DNA of 64,000 nucleotides from Paraconiothyrium sp. Pb-2020 (lineage: Eukaryota > Ascomycota > Dothideomycetes > Pleosporales > Didymosphaeriaceae), in assembly GCA_022419385.1 (NCBI GenBank), contig JAJUBI010000010.1:372001-436000 (forward strand), written 5' to 3'. The position numbers and the translations under genes are program-made. Below the pieces are notes generated by a model. The model was not told the DNA's origin. It made no database searches and worked only from the letters and a program-made list of their open reading frames with translations. This document shows positions 54,574-64,000 of this stretch, one piece after another (position 1 is the stretch's first letter; each line of letters opens with the position of its first letter).

Positions 54574-55863
54574 ATGACAGGTCCGACTGGCACCTGGGAG
54601 AGACGATGCAAGGAGCTCTGGCAACTGCTCAAGTTACACGCCGTGAAACATGCGCTCCTCCGAGAGGTTGAAGAATACTTCGCGGAGCGTGACTTGCCGC
54701 TAGACGATCCGTTTGCATACGTACTGAAGGAGTGCGAAGTCTTGCGGACGGACAACGACTCGTTACGGAGCGACAGGGACAAAGAGATTGAGCGCTCGAG
54801 AACATCAAAGAAAGAAATGGACTCGCTCCGGAACGAGAAGCTTGCCTGGATGCAGTTAGTGGAGAGAGCAAGGGGTGCCGCGGAGACGAAAGATAAAGAG
54901 CTCGAGCGGTTACGGAGACAGCTGGAGTCGCTCCGGAACGAGGAGCTGAACTGGAAGAAGGAAGCGGAGACGAAGGACAAAGAGCTCGAGCAGTTACGGA
55001 CACGGGAGGAAAAGCTAGAGAAAGACCTGGATTCGTTCCAGAATACGGGGATGAAATTGAAGGAGGAAATGGGGGCAGCAAGTGCTGCCGCAGAGTCAAA
55101 GGACGCAGCACGCCACGAAACTAATTCACAGTTATACGAGCAGTCTAAAGCTACAGCACATGATTTCAAGCAAGAAGGAGAGACCCACGAACGTGACTTC
55201 AAGCAAGAAGGAGAGACCCACGACCAATCGACGCAAGAGAAAGACGAGAGAACAAATCAATCAGAAGGAATCGTCGCAACATCGCAAGACCATGTGAACA
55301 TCACCAACGACGTGGCGAACTGGGGTGCCACGAGCTCTGATAATCCTGAGCCCTTTGCCGAGGGGACGATCAAATCACCACCGCCAACACTAAGCGATAC
55401 GGATTCGAAATCCCCTGATTCGGATCCGGAAACGTTCGAGGAGGAGTCAGAATCAGCCGAGATACATTCAGAAGCTTCCGAGGGGGATTCGAAAGTTACT
55501 AATTTGATAAAGTACCTTTTTTTCCTCCTGCGTAAGATCAAACGCAAGGAAGTATCAGATCGATTAAAGGACATCCATTCCGTTGCGAGCGAAGATAACC
55601 TCGTCTACGCATGGATCCTCCAGTACGTCGAGTGTAATAAAGCGTACTTTGAAGGCTTGGTTAAGAAACAACATTATCCCGACCCTGTGGAACACAAGCA
55701 GTGGGTCTTCTTCATGAAGACTGAAGGCGCAAAAGATATTCAAAAGCTACTAAAGCAATGGTATGCGAAAGAAAGAGCTTCTACGGGGCTACTGGAGGAT
55801 AAAACCAGCCATGATGGAGGAGAGGAGAATGAGGCTGAGTCCAAGGACAGTTTGGAAGAATAG
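54574..55863 (+). CDS. 429-residue coiled-coil protein
   Basis: Single exon from ATG 54574 (AACATGACA context, MTGPTGTWERRCKELWQLLK); the frame further upstream has no ATG. Residues 1-60 are helical. About 65-190 is a long charged coiled coil with repeated blocks (DKEIERSRTSKKEMDSLRNE, ETKDKELERLRRQLESLRNE, ETKDKELEQLRTREEKLEKD). An 11-residue duplication, DFKQEGETHER / DFKQEGETHDQ, follows, then an acidic disordered region (SDTDSKSPDSDPETFEEESE). The C-terminal part, about 305-410, is a folded-looking helical domain (NLIKYLFFLLRKIKRKEVSD, HKQWVFFMKTEGAKDIQKLL). No membrane segment beyond the short FFLL run. No known family; scaffold or tether is the simplest guess. Confidence 0.72.
   Translation: MTGPTGTWERRCKELWQLLKLHAVKHALLREVEEYFAERDLPLDDPFAYVLKECEVLRTDNDSLRSDRDKEIERSRTSKKEMDSLRNEKLAWMQLVERARGAAETKDKELERLRRQLESLRNEELNWKKEAETKDKELEQLRTREEKLEKDLDSFQNTGMKLKEEMGAASAAAESKDAARHETNSQLYEQSKATAHDFKQEGETHERDFKQEGETHDQSTQEKDERTNQSEGIVATSQDHVNITNDVANWGATSSDNPEPFAEGTIKSPPPTLSDTDSKSPDSDPETFEEESESAEIHSEASEGDSKVTNLIKYLFFLLRKIKRKEVSDRLKDIHSVASEDNLVYAWILQYVECNKAYFEGLVKKQHYPDPVEHKQWVFFMKTEGAKDIQKLLKQWYAKERASTGLLEDKTSHDGGEENEAESKDSLEE
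55161..55226. repeat. 33-nt tandem duplication in the coiled-coil gene
   Basis: TTCAAGCAAGAAGGAGAGAC at 55164 recurs at 55197. The 33-nt period inserts 11 residues without shifting frame. Confidence 0.9.
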
Positions 55864-56404
55864 CACGAGGCCTGGAATGACAGGTGTTTGCAGCCGAATA
55901 GCATACTCACGAGATCCGACCGCCCTGCAAGGAGTTCAGTGCGAGACAGCCAAGCGGGGGGTTTGCTACATAGCTACAGGATCATCTAGTGATAGGGGAG
56001 GATTGGTTGGGGTCTCTACAGCATGAGATAAGAAATATTTGGGACACGACCGCGTGCATGCTGTAGCGTAACGACTGTCGCGTTGCAAATCACATACTGA
56101 GGGTTCTTCAGCAATTTTATATGCGTGTATAGGGTGTCCACCTGATGTCGACGCCGGCTAGTGTTTACGTGTATCAGATGATAGGCTGTATGCGATTCAC
56201 ACCAACATGGTAAAGCTCCATGTTACGGCAACGCTACCTTGTATAGATGGTCTTCGCGAGAGCCTTGACTCGAAGCGTGGTAGACAGAAGAATCTTTTAG
56301 CTTTCACACGTCGCGCCAGGAGCTCTTCTGGATCACCCGGAGAACGCCTCCTGGTCGTCGGATGGCATGGTAATGCGAGCGACCGCTCTGTTGTCGCATA
56401 CATA
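55864..56404. other. intergenic stretch between convergent features
   Basis: Between the coiled-coil gene and the Rds1-like relic. Nothing coding seen. Confidence 0.4.
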
Positions 56405-57060
56405 TCACAGCGTCAAACGGATTACGAATGGGCCTGCTAGCGTGGCTGCTCTCAGCTCGTCGATGCTGCCGAGTTCTGGCTCCGCTGTCAAGACTGCAAA
56501 TGCAATTCTGGTGAGCTCTGTTGGTATGCTTGTTGCGCCGTAAGCGGGGTGAACACGGGGGCGGCGAACTGATTCACCCATCCTATGAACAGAGGTCTTC
56601 TCGACCGCGATGCCGCAGCCCTTCCCGCAGCATCCCCAAGTGGAAATGACTTCGCGACTCGGCCGCGCGTATCCACCGTTGGCAGATTGGCAAGAGGCAG
56701 TTCAACAGCACACGAACCTGGCGAGATGTAGCTCAGGGCAAAGTTGTACGCCCACACTGCCGACGAAGGGGTCTCGAAATACCCCATGCTAGCGTTGGAG
56801 GCTGTGTAGGTACGAAGGTGCGCATTCTGTCGCGCAGCGATGGTGGCCATGCTGGACGGCAGAACGGAGGCAGGGGTATCTGTTGACGGGAACGGTTCTG
56901 CGAGAGATATCAAGAAGCCCAGCTCAGGAGCTTTCAGATATCCACGAGCGAGATTAGCTCTGTGGCGTGACTCGAGGTACTGTATTGGAAGGGGGTCACA
57001 TGTTCGCTGCCAGAACGACGAAGTAGCGTTCGTAAAGCCTTCAGCCGCGCTTGCTCTTGC
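56405..57060 (-). pseudogene. relic of an Rds1/ferritin-like domain protein (C-terminal half), frameshifted
   Basis: The minus-strand frame from about 57060 reads FTNATSSFWQRTCDPLPIQY, YLESRHRANLARGYLKAPEL, ATIAARQNAHLRTY, then FETPSSAVWAYNFALSYISP followed by GSC, and later LFIGWVNQF. These match, by eye, the second half of fungal ferritin-like Rds1-type proteins (an ARQ/ARH helix, an AYN-x-AL-x-YI-PGSC segment, and an Ig-like C terminus). Near 56535-56545 the frame shifts. The new frame supplies the expected ending GATSIPTELTRIAFAVLTAE and LAGPFVIRLTL, with a stop at 56407-56405. No intron can explain a single-base shift at that point. The N-terminal four-helix part with the first HE-type helix is not recognisable upstream. 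A base-calling error would be the alternative to true decay. Confidence 0.55.
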
Positions 57061-57062
57061 TA

Positions 57063-57665
57063 TTTTGAGCGTATGGGTAGGCGGAGGAACGGTGTGGAGC
57101 CAGGGCTCACCTCGGAGATGTCAGCGTCCAAGGTTGCGAATGGGTCCGCACCCTCTTTGTCTTCGGCTGACCGCCTGGTGTGTTGTCTGCCTGTGTTGAG
57201 CACTGAGACGTCCGAGTTCTTCATGAAATGAGCCAGCTGGGGCGCATCCGCTGCTGTGGGGATAAACGTAGCGTTGCATTCTCCAGGCTCGAATCTGGGT
57301 CGCGTAGGTGATGAGACGCTTGCAGAGACTGATGTTGGGGCTTGCTTCTTCTGGCGGGAACTATTATCATCGGCTCTTGGAGCGAGATCCCATGAAGCAC
57401 CACTGATGACAGCCACGCTGGGGGGTCTGCTGTCTAATGTTTTGGCACGGTGTGCATCTGACACAATGTCACTGGTTTCGGTGGGAGGAAAGGCCGCGGC
57501 CAAGGCCAGCTGGTGTTGGCTGTCCACACAGTGAACCCCATTAGTCATGTTGCCACTCCACACTGACATACTAAGTTCGGCGATCAGGCTGCTAGAAGCA
57601 TCCGTAACTAGAACAGGGTACGCAGTCCCACTGCTGCTGCTAGAAATTAGGACGAGAAATGTCAT
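57063..57665 (-). CDS. hypothetical secreted-type frame upstream of the Rds1-like relic
   Basis: Frame from ATG 57665 with a signal-like start (MTFLVLISSSSSGTAYPVLV) and a Ser/Thr/Ala-rich body with one sequon (CNATFIP). It ends at a TAG at 57060-57062 that directly follows a candidate 51-nt intron: GTGAGC donor after DADISE, ending AAAATAG. If spliced there the frame continues EQARLKALRTLLRRSGSEHV to a stop near 56934. The relation to the Rds1-like relic is unclear. It could be the degraded N-terminal part of that gene, an independent secreted protein, or chance. Confidence 0.3.
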
Positions 57666-57668
57666 CAC

Positions 57669-60600
57669 AGTGCTTTAAGTTACAAGTGAGGAATTTGGGC
57701 TATAAATAGATGTGTTTTCCTCATAGGTAGAGCGTCTCGAGCCACCCATTAAAGTTTCATCCTAGCTTTGGCTAGACGTGTTAGTAGGGATGCTAGAAGC
57801 AGGTGGAGAACGTGTAGATCTAATGGTGCCGTTCAATACTAATAAAGGCGCTTCATCAGTGACGGCTGTACTGAAGGTGGCCTCAACGGGGTTGCGGTTA
57901 AGTAAGACTACTAAACATCATTGTTATGGACGGCCATACGTTACCATAGGGAAATGGATAACCTGATCTTGGAGAACAGTATTGCTCCGACGTTAAAAGG
58001 GCGGATGCCGTGGTGGAGGCACCTTCGTTCACTCGATGGTGTAGTCGTTTTCCGGTGGTTGTCTGTGCTGGCTATTCTCGTCTCCAGAGGGCCGAGTTGG
58101 CTGTATTATCTCGACTTGACAAGACGCAAAGGTATTGTTCTCTGCTGTGCACTACGAAAGGATTTGAGGTAGCAGTCGCGCCACGCTGCGCATGATCTGC
58201 GAGTGGTACTTGACTTGACATGGCACGTGGCTCTGTGCACAGGGACGACGGCGGCCTCGATTGACGAAGGGAAGTCTACAGTTGATGTAACGGTCCGCTC
58301 AACTGTCTCGACGCGGTGTCTAGTCGCTCGTTACACTGGCTTATCATGGTATCTAGTCCCTCGTTGAGTGCTGCTACCTTTTGTTTGAGAGTCCTCTATT
58401 CGTGTTTATTATGTTCCGCTAGTTGGAGCTCGACGTTCACCAAGTCTTTAGAATGCTAAAGGAGATCCTTGTTGACGGTTATAGAAGAGTGGTGTTTGAC
58501 AACGGGTCCCTTGTCGCGGTGTTGGAGATCGATGACTTAATGTCCCACCTTAATAGAAGCTGTTCGCGTGGCAGTGTGGTATGCCTACCTCGTTGCGAAG
58601 GTAACCGAGGAATATACCGGCGCAAGAGAATAAAATATCCAATTGCCGCCACGAATGTGGAAGTAATGTCGGGAAAACGTGCTCGATCAAACTGATCGAG
58701 ATCGTAAGACATCGCGGCCTAATCTGCGATTGTGGATGTGGGTGTGGTAGCACGGTTGGCAGCCAAAGGAAAACTGATTGTGCGTCTCCACTATCGGGTC
58801 GTCGCCGGCACCGCAGCCTTCCTCTTGGATTCGAAAGAAATCGTTGAGCTACATTACGGGGACGCAGCATCGACGACCGACTTGCCAGTTCGTTGCACAG
58901 CCAAAGCCGGCTAGTGTTCACATGGATTCACAATCTCGTCCACGATCAGCAGAGGTGCGTACGCCCAAAGAGGTTAGTGATTAGGAGCGACCTAGAAAGA
59001 CCTGTTGCCTGATGCTGTGTGCACCCTTGCCTTGTTTATCCGTTGGAGCTTTCTTCCACGAGCCGTAAGCGGGTTCCGACCCATCCAATTAAAGAAAGAT
59101 GCAAAGAGTGAAAGCATAGCCACTGGACAATGATTTCAAGGAAACACGACAATATCGAGGGGATGGGGGGAACCTAATAAAGGCCGTTAATGTTCGAGGT
59201 AGAGATCGATCCTGCGGGGCTAAAGGCGTATGCCGTAGCCTCGGAAAGACCGTGCTTCCTTCATCAAAGGCTGAGCGATGGTATTCTAGGCGCAATCGTC
59301 CATGTTGTACCGATGATGGGCTACATTTTGTTTACAGAAGAAGGTGTCACACTCGATAGGAGGGTCTTAATGCCCACAAAGATAAGAATATTCTAAGGAG
59401 CTGCAACGAGCGCCGCGACAGCGTGAAGTTTACCTTCCACTAATACAAGCTTCCGGAATTGTTCCTTTAGAACATCCGCGTGGAGACCCCCGTCTGCAAA
59501 CGTTGTGCTATCATCCTGTACGTGCGGTTAGAACCCTGCGCACTAGGAGCCCACGTTCCTTGTCCACTACAGGTAATAACAACCGCCAGAGGAGCTTTAC
59601 TGGACCGTCAAGGTAGCTGAGCTGGCCTAATATGCTTCGAACGTGACGGGACGAGCGTGTTCTAGATCTATGATAGTCTGCTCATCGGCTGCTGCGCTGC
59701 ATGCGTGCAGGTCGTTACTAACGTTTTGCCTAGATATGTGCTCCCCATCTAAAGCAGTTGTGGGGTTTGACTGATTGCCTCCGCTTCTGCTTTCTTAATG
59801 TATCTGTAATGACACACAACGCTTGTGGCAAAGATTGCATACGTAGTGACTTGATGGCCGAGGGAATGGGCTTTATCCCTATGTGACATCGAAACGGTTA
59901 TATCCTAGCGCGCGTCGGCCATACCGATTACGCAGGTTGGGTGGGCATAACGACGGGGAAGGAAACAGCCGCTGGCCAGCAGGTATAGGCTTCGTCGTGT
60001 TCGGTCGGTGTCGACCTTGATTGTCGGACATACGCAGGATAGATGGTTGCTTATACACCCCGTTAAGGCAACCTACCCGTCCAAAAGAGGGTGGCTCCAT
60101 TAAACGTCAGCGATTTGTACTCCTGTGGCTTCTCCACCGCTCAGCGCTTGGTGTGCCGCCACGCATCTCTCGAAGGACTACACTCTCAATTCAGCCCTCT
60201 ATGCCTGAACGATTCCCCGCGATACAGGTAATGAGTGTGACGCACTCAGTGGCTTGATGTCTATACGATAGTTAAGTATCTAATCTACGCAGTTTTTTCA
60301 CGACGATGTCTACGTTTTCTAATTGTAGCTAGTTCTCTCGTATGTTTTTCTATTCATTTAAGGGATAAGTCTCACTACATTTACATTATGCAATAGCAAC
60401 TGTCTTCTGCTGAAATATATGTTATCCAATTCTCTGATAAAGGAGGGCTCCATCGTTTGCTATTCCACGTGTCTGAACAGGACATTGTGGGTAGAAATTA
60501 AGGGGCGATGATCCCGTTGCTGTCCCCCTAACGACTCTGGCGTGCAGTTATCGGTGGGACTAGCATACTTTTTGATTCAGCAGAGTTGTTGAGTATCAAA

Positions 60601-63600
60601 GTTAATTAAACTTGTTGAACCTGAGTTTGCCATGAATAGTCCCGTAGTCTACGGGCATATGTAAACCTCAGGGACAGCACGTTCCCGTCTCGTATTAGGG
60701 ACCGAACATTCCGGACAACGAGAGACATGTAGCTACCGCTATTTATTACTAGTGCTCTTATGACCCGCTAGGACGAACGTTAAGATCGTAAACATGTTGC
60801 ATGGCGAGTGCTGGAATAAAATTGCCTCTCGGGATCGAAGGGATGCAAAAAGAACGCTGACCCCATCGCTACCATGCCCTATCGGAGTGCATGCTGCCTG
60901 GAAACATAACCGTAACAGGCTAACCATGCATTAATACCACCGATCCCGAACGAAACTAAGCTGAGCTGGCATAGATAACGTATAAAGTATCTTAGTTCTA
61001 GGCACTGCGCTAGTGGTACGGAACGCTTACCTCTCTCATCGCCACCTGTAGTTATGAAGTACACAGTTAGGAGCACGGTAATGCTACACAGTGCCATCTA
61101 AAACTAGTTCGTGAATGCCATTAGTTACCCTGGGCTAACAGTCCACTCGGTCAAAGTGAATGCGGGCAAAATGGGACAAAGGAGGCGGGATGTCGACGTG
61201 ATTGCTTCACATAATACTTGGGCAGAGTCTACAGTGTACGTGCCTCCCATTCGGTGTATAAATATAGCGTCGAGTCCAGCTACGCTCGTCAAGAATGGAG
61301 GGACTGAGGTGCCGACATGCTATAGAGGTTTCCACCTACTTATGCATCCGGCGGAATCAAATTGACTTGCTGACAGCACGCGGCCAGGCTAGTTACACAT
61401 ACAAGCCATGAGGACACCGTCGTGAGGCACTATCGCATAGCTTGCGATGGCCGGTCAGGTATCAGATAAGGATAGGTATTCCCGGACCCAGTGCTGGCTT
61501 TGAGCCTGAATCTAACTCGCTACAGACACACACCCTTGCTATCGGCATGGACTAGTACTTCCACTCAAAGAAGCATAGACCACCGTTTACAGATCAAGCG
61601 CCTGGAGAGGATAATTCAAATAAATACAGCAGGCGACAACGAGATGGCATAGAACCATGAACAGAAACAGTACGGCTACGACGCAGGTCTTTCCTACCGA
61701 CCCAGTGTCACTTCCTGGGTCTTGGAATGAGTGCGCTTAAGTAATGGTACTATCATTTATTCGTGCGATTCCATAGATGCGAAGGGAATAAGCCATACGG
61801 TGTTTTTACCGGCTGAAGATCAAGAGTCCCTATAGAGCAAGCTGTTCCTGTATAGTACAACCGACTACTCCAAATTCTCATCACCATGGTACCTAAGTGC
61901 ACATACCTACACCTAGCTCTATATCGTCATTGATCACACAATACATGTACATCTGATAGCACCGCTAAACTTGCAGCACCGCGAAGCTTGCAGCACCGCC
62001 ATCTACAGCACCGCCATCTGCGTCACCGCGAAACCTAATTACGTCAGCCTATTACGTCAATGTCAAGCCTTGAGGTGTGGCTTCACGGGACACAGAGTTA
62101 GGCGTTAGAATCTCTCAGCAGAGTGGGAATCAGAGTGCCGCAATTAGAGACATCCGACCCTAGACGCTGGAGAAACAAAACTCCATCTCGAGCCTGGCTC
62201 GACATCTAAAGCGCCGAGCGATGACAAAAAATCATTCACATCCGCGGCGAAGAACTTCTTCGAATCAACGATCCTTGCAACCCTATCACGCACCTATTTT
62301 CATTCGATCTCCCTCCCACTGTTTTACCCAAGATTCGAATAGTATATACATAGTACCCTGTGATGCTGGTTGGTAGCACCGGGCTGCCTTTGCGCTGCAT
62401 TTTTTGGCGTGGAGATGTCTAGTCTTTCTACTCTCCACATACCATGCAAGGTCTAGCTGTGCTCCGGGGGAAAGGGTCAACCTTCCCGCACGTAAAGATT
62501 CTCCTCCAGGCTTGCAGCGTCTGCGAAGCTGGGACTGATCGCCATATTGTGGAAGCCCCCAGCGTGGAAAGGGTATTGACGGGCCCTAATTCGGCAAGTC
62601 TCTCTGCGACTACTCTCGCGACACTCATTCGGAGATTCAACTCGATCGGACGGCGCTCGCTGGGCGTTGGCAAGATGAGGTAGGTCACGTTGCCGCTCTT
62701 CCGTAGAGATTCGGAGCATTTTCATCAGCGTCCGTGTTGCTATGTATACTGCCTTTTGAATAAGTTTCAACGATCTTTCCCGTCATAAATTTTTGCCAAC
62801 CGCGTGGAACGATTCGCCCGGCAACACGGATCTAGTATACTCATTGATCCAGTCCATGAGGCATGGTGTAAGGAAGGTGCATTACATTACCAAATGCCTA
62901 TATCGCTCACGCGACCTCGACGTGACGCTCACTTGCGATCACATGAGCGCTCCCTCTACAGCTAGTTGGTGCTCGGGCATTTCTTCGTCAGCAGAGGAAT
63001 GTTTATAGGAAGGAGTCGCACCGAGCGCCTGAAGGCCACCGTGCACAATCATCCCGCTCGGCGCGCAAGAGCAACGATGAATTCTTGCAAATCATGTTCG
63101 AGGTGAGGAGGCAGTCAGGGAAGGTTCAAGGTCTCTTCGGGCGGACTCGCAGGGGTTCTGCCTCTGCCTTGATAATGACTCGGACACAATATGGGTATCT
63201 TACCGAGAATATATTCAACGGCATCATGGAAAGCCGTAATCTGTTATAATACCAGCGAGGATTCTTCTTGTCAGTCAACCACCTGCAGGAATGCGACTTG
63301 CACGAATGTACGGTAATCGATGAGCCATCCCGGGTACACCCCCGAGAAAGAACGAGAATAGTGAGTAAGCCCCACCTGCGACGATGCAGAACCGCTTTCA
63401 TGGCACAAGTGGAATACCATCGCTTACTTTACTGTAGGTCTAGTATAAGTACCGCGGGAAATTGTAGCAGGGTAGTTAGGATCAGATTTAAAGGGTTCCC
63501 TAGCTTACGCGATTTCTGGTTAGTTCACGACTTCGACATGGGGTAGAATAAACCTGGAAGTGTATCTCAAAAGGATGGATGCATTTTACTCCTCTCTCCG

Positions 63601-64000
63601 TGATCAGGACCAAGCCCATGCAGAGAATCGATTTTATGGGCTGATCAGTGCGGCATTAACGTCCCAACGTTCTAACAGATATGTTTTCGCATCGGACCGC
63701 CCACAAAGAACTACGGTGAAGAGCCCTCAGAAAAGGAAACGATGAGGGAGGAGAGTGTGAAGGCTCTCCAGCATCTTGCGATTGTTCTGATTGCCGCCGA
63801 GCCTCACCATTCCTTTCACTTGGAAACGCTGGGACCTGCAGCTCACGCATCATGTTCTAACACAAACCGAATCCGAATTCCTTCGCTAAGAGGAGGCCAG
63901 GAATTGTTTGCAAGACGCACTCGAAGATGCTGAAATCGGGTAAAGGAAGCAGCCTACATCGTGACTATGAAACGATCTACAGCCTGGCCGTTATCCGTTA
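57669..64000. other. 6.3-kb stretch without a convincing gene
   Basis: All frames are under about 130 codons and lack domain, signal or splice context. The plus-strand frames at 58423-58695 and 63560-63745 (MDAFYSSLRDQDQAHAENRF) have some protein character and may be relics. It contains the CAGCACCGC repeat block at 61957-62035. Otherwise nothing seen. Confidence 0.45.
61957..62035. repeat. imperfect tandem repeat of 15-17 nt with a GCACCGC core
   Basis: Five consecutive units with cores AGCACCGC, AGCACCGC, AGCACCGC, AGCACCGC and CGTCACCGC, spaced 15 to 17 nt, then two ATTACGTCA elements (62039-62058). Non-coding context. Confidence 0.75.

Overview
The window reads as nuclear DNA of a filamentous (Pezizomycotina-type) ascomycete. 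Genes carry very short introns (44 to about 60 nt) with GTRNGT-like donors, CTGAC or CTAAC branch sites and CAG/TAG/AAG acceptors. Coding density is moderate, and there are fungal-type families: a DUF7924-like PD-(D/E)XK-fold protein, a JmjC oxygenase, and a relic of an Rds1/ferritin-like protein. I cannot name the species. No tRNA, rRNA, intact transposase or CRISPR was recognised.

Layout. 1-9.4 kb: the 3' part of a multi-exon gene running off the left edge, a small membrane protein, gene-poor DNA with a decayed gene at 5.3-6.7 kb, then the DUF7924-like gene. 9.9-27.6 kb is the gene-dense core: a broken lysine-rich gene, an FHA plus pseudokinase gene, a secreted protein, several membrane and coiled-coil/disordered proteins, and a highly divergent kinesin-14-like motor. 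28.3-29.3 kb holds a four-exon nuclear-type gene. 29.3-38 kb is gene-poor, with a GC-rich pseudogene at 35.9-37.5 kb. 38-56 kb is a second dense block: a phospho-site-rich protein, a JmjC protein divergent to a membrane protein made by tandem exon-intron duplication, a type I membrane protein, a four-exon membrane protein, a small membrane protein, a membrane-associated J-domain protein and a coiled-coil protein. 56.4-57.7 kb has a frameshifted Rds1-like relic. 57.7-64 kb shows no convincing gene.

Most genes here are not household orthologues. They pair recognisable eukaryotic domains in altered form (kinase without catalytic Asp residues, kinesin with changed switch motifs, PD-(D/E)XK with Gln for Glu) with many one- to four-helix membrane proteins and low-complexity coiled-coil proteins. 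This looks like a lineage-specific accessory block. Whether the genes act together is inference only.

Exon boundaries were placed by eye from splice signals and reading-frame continuity. Those described as clear keep frame across every junction; the others are flagged.
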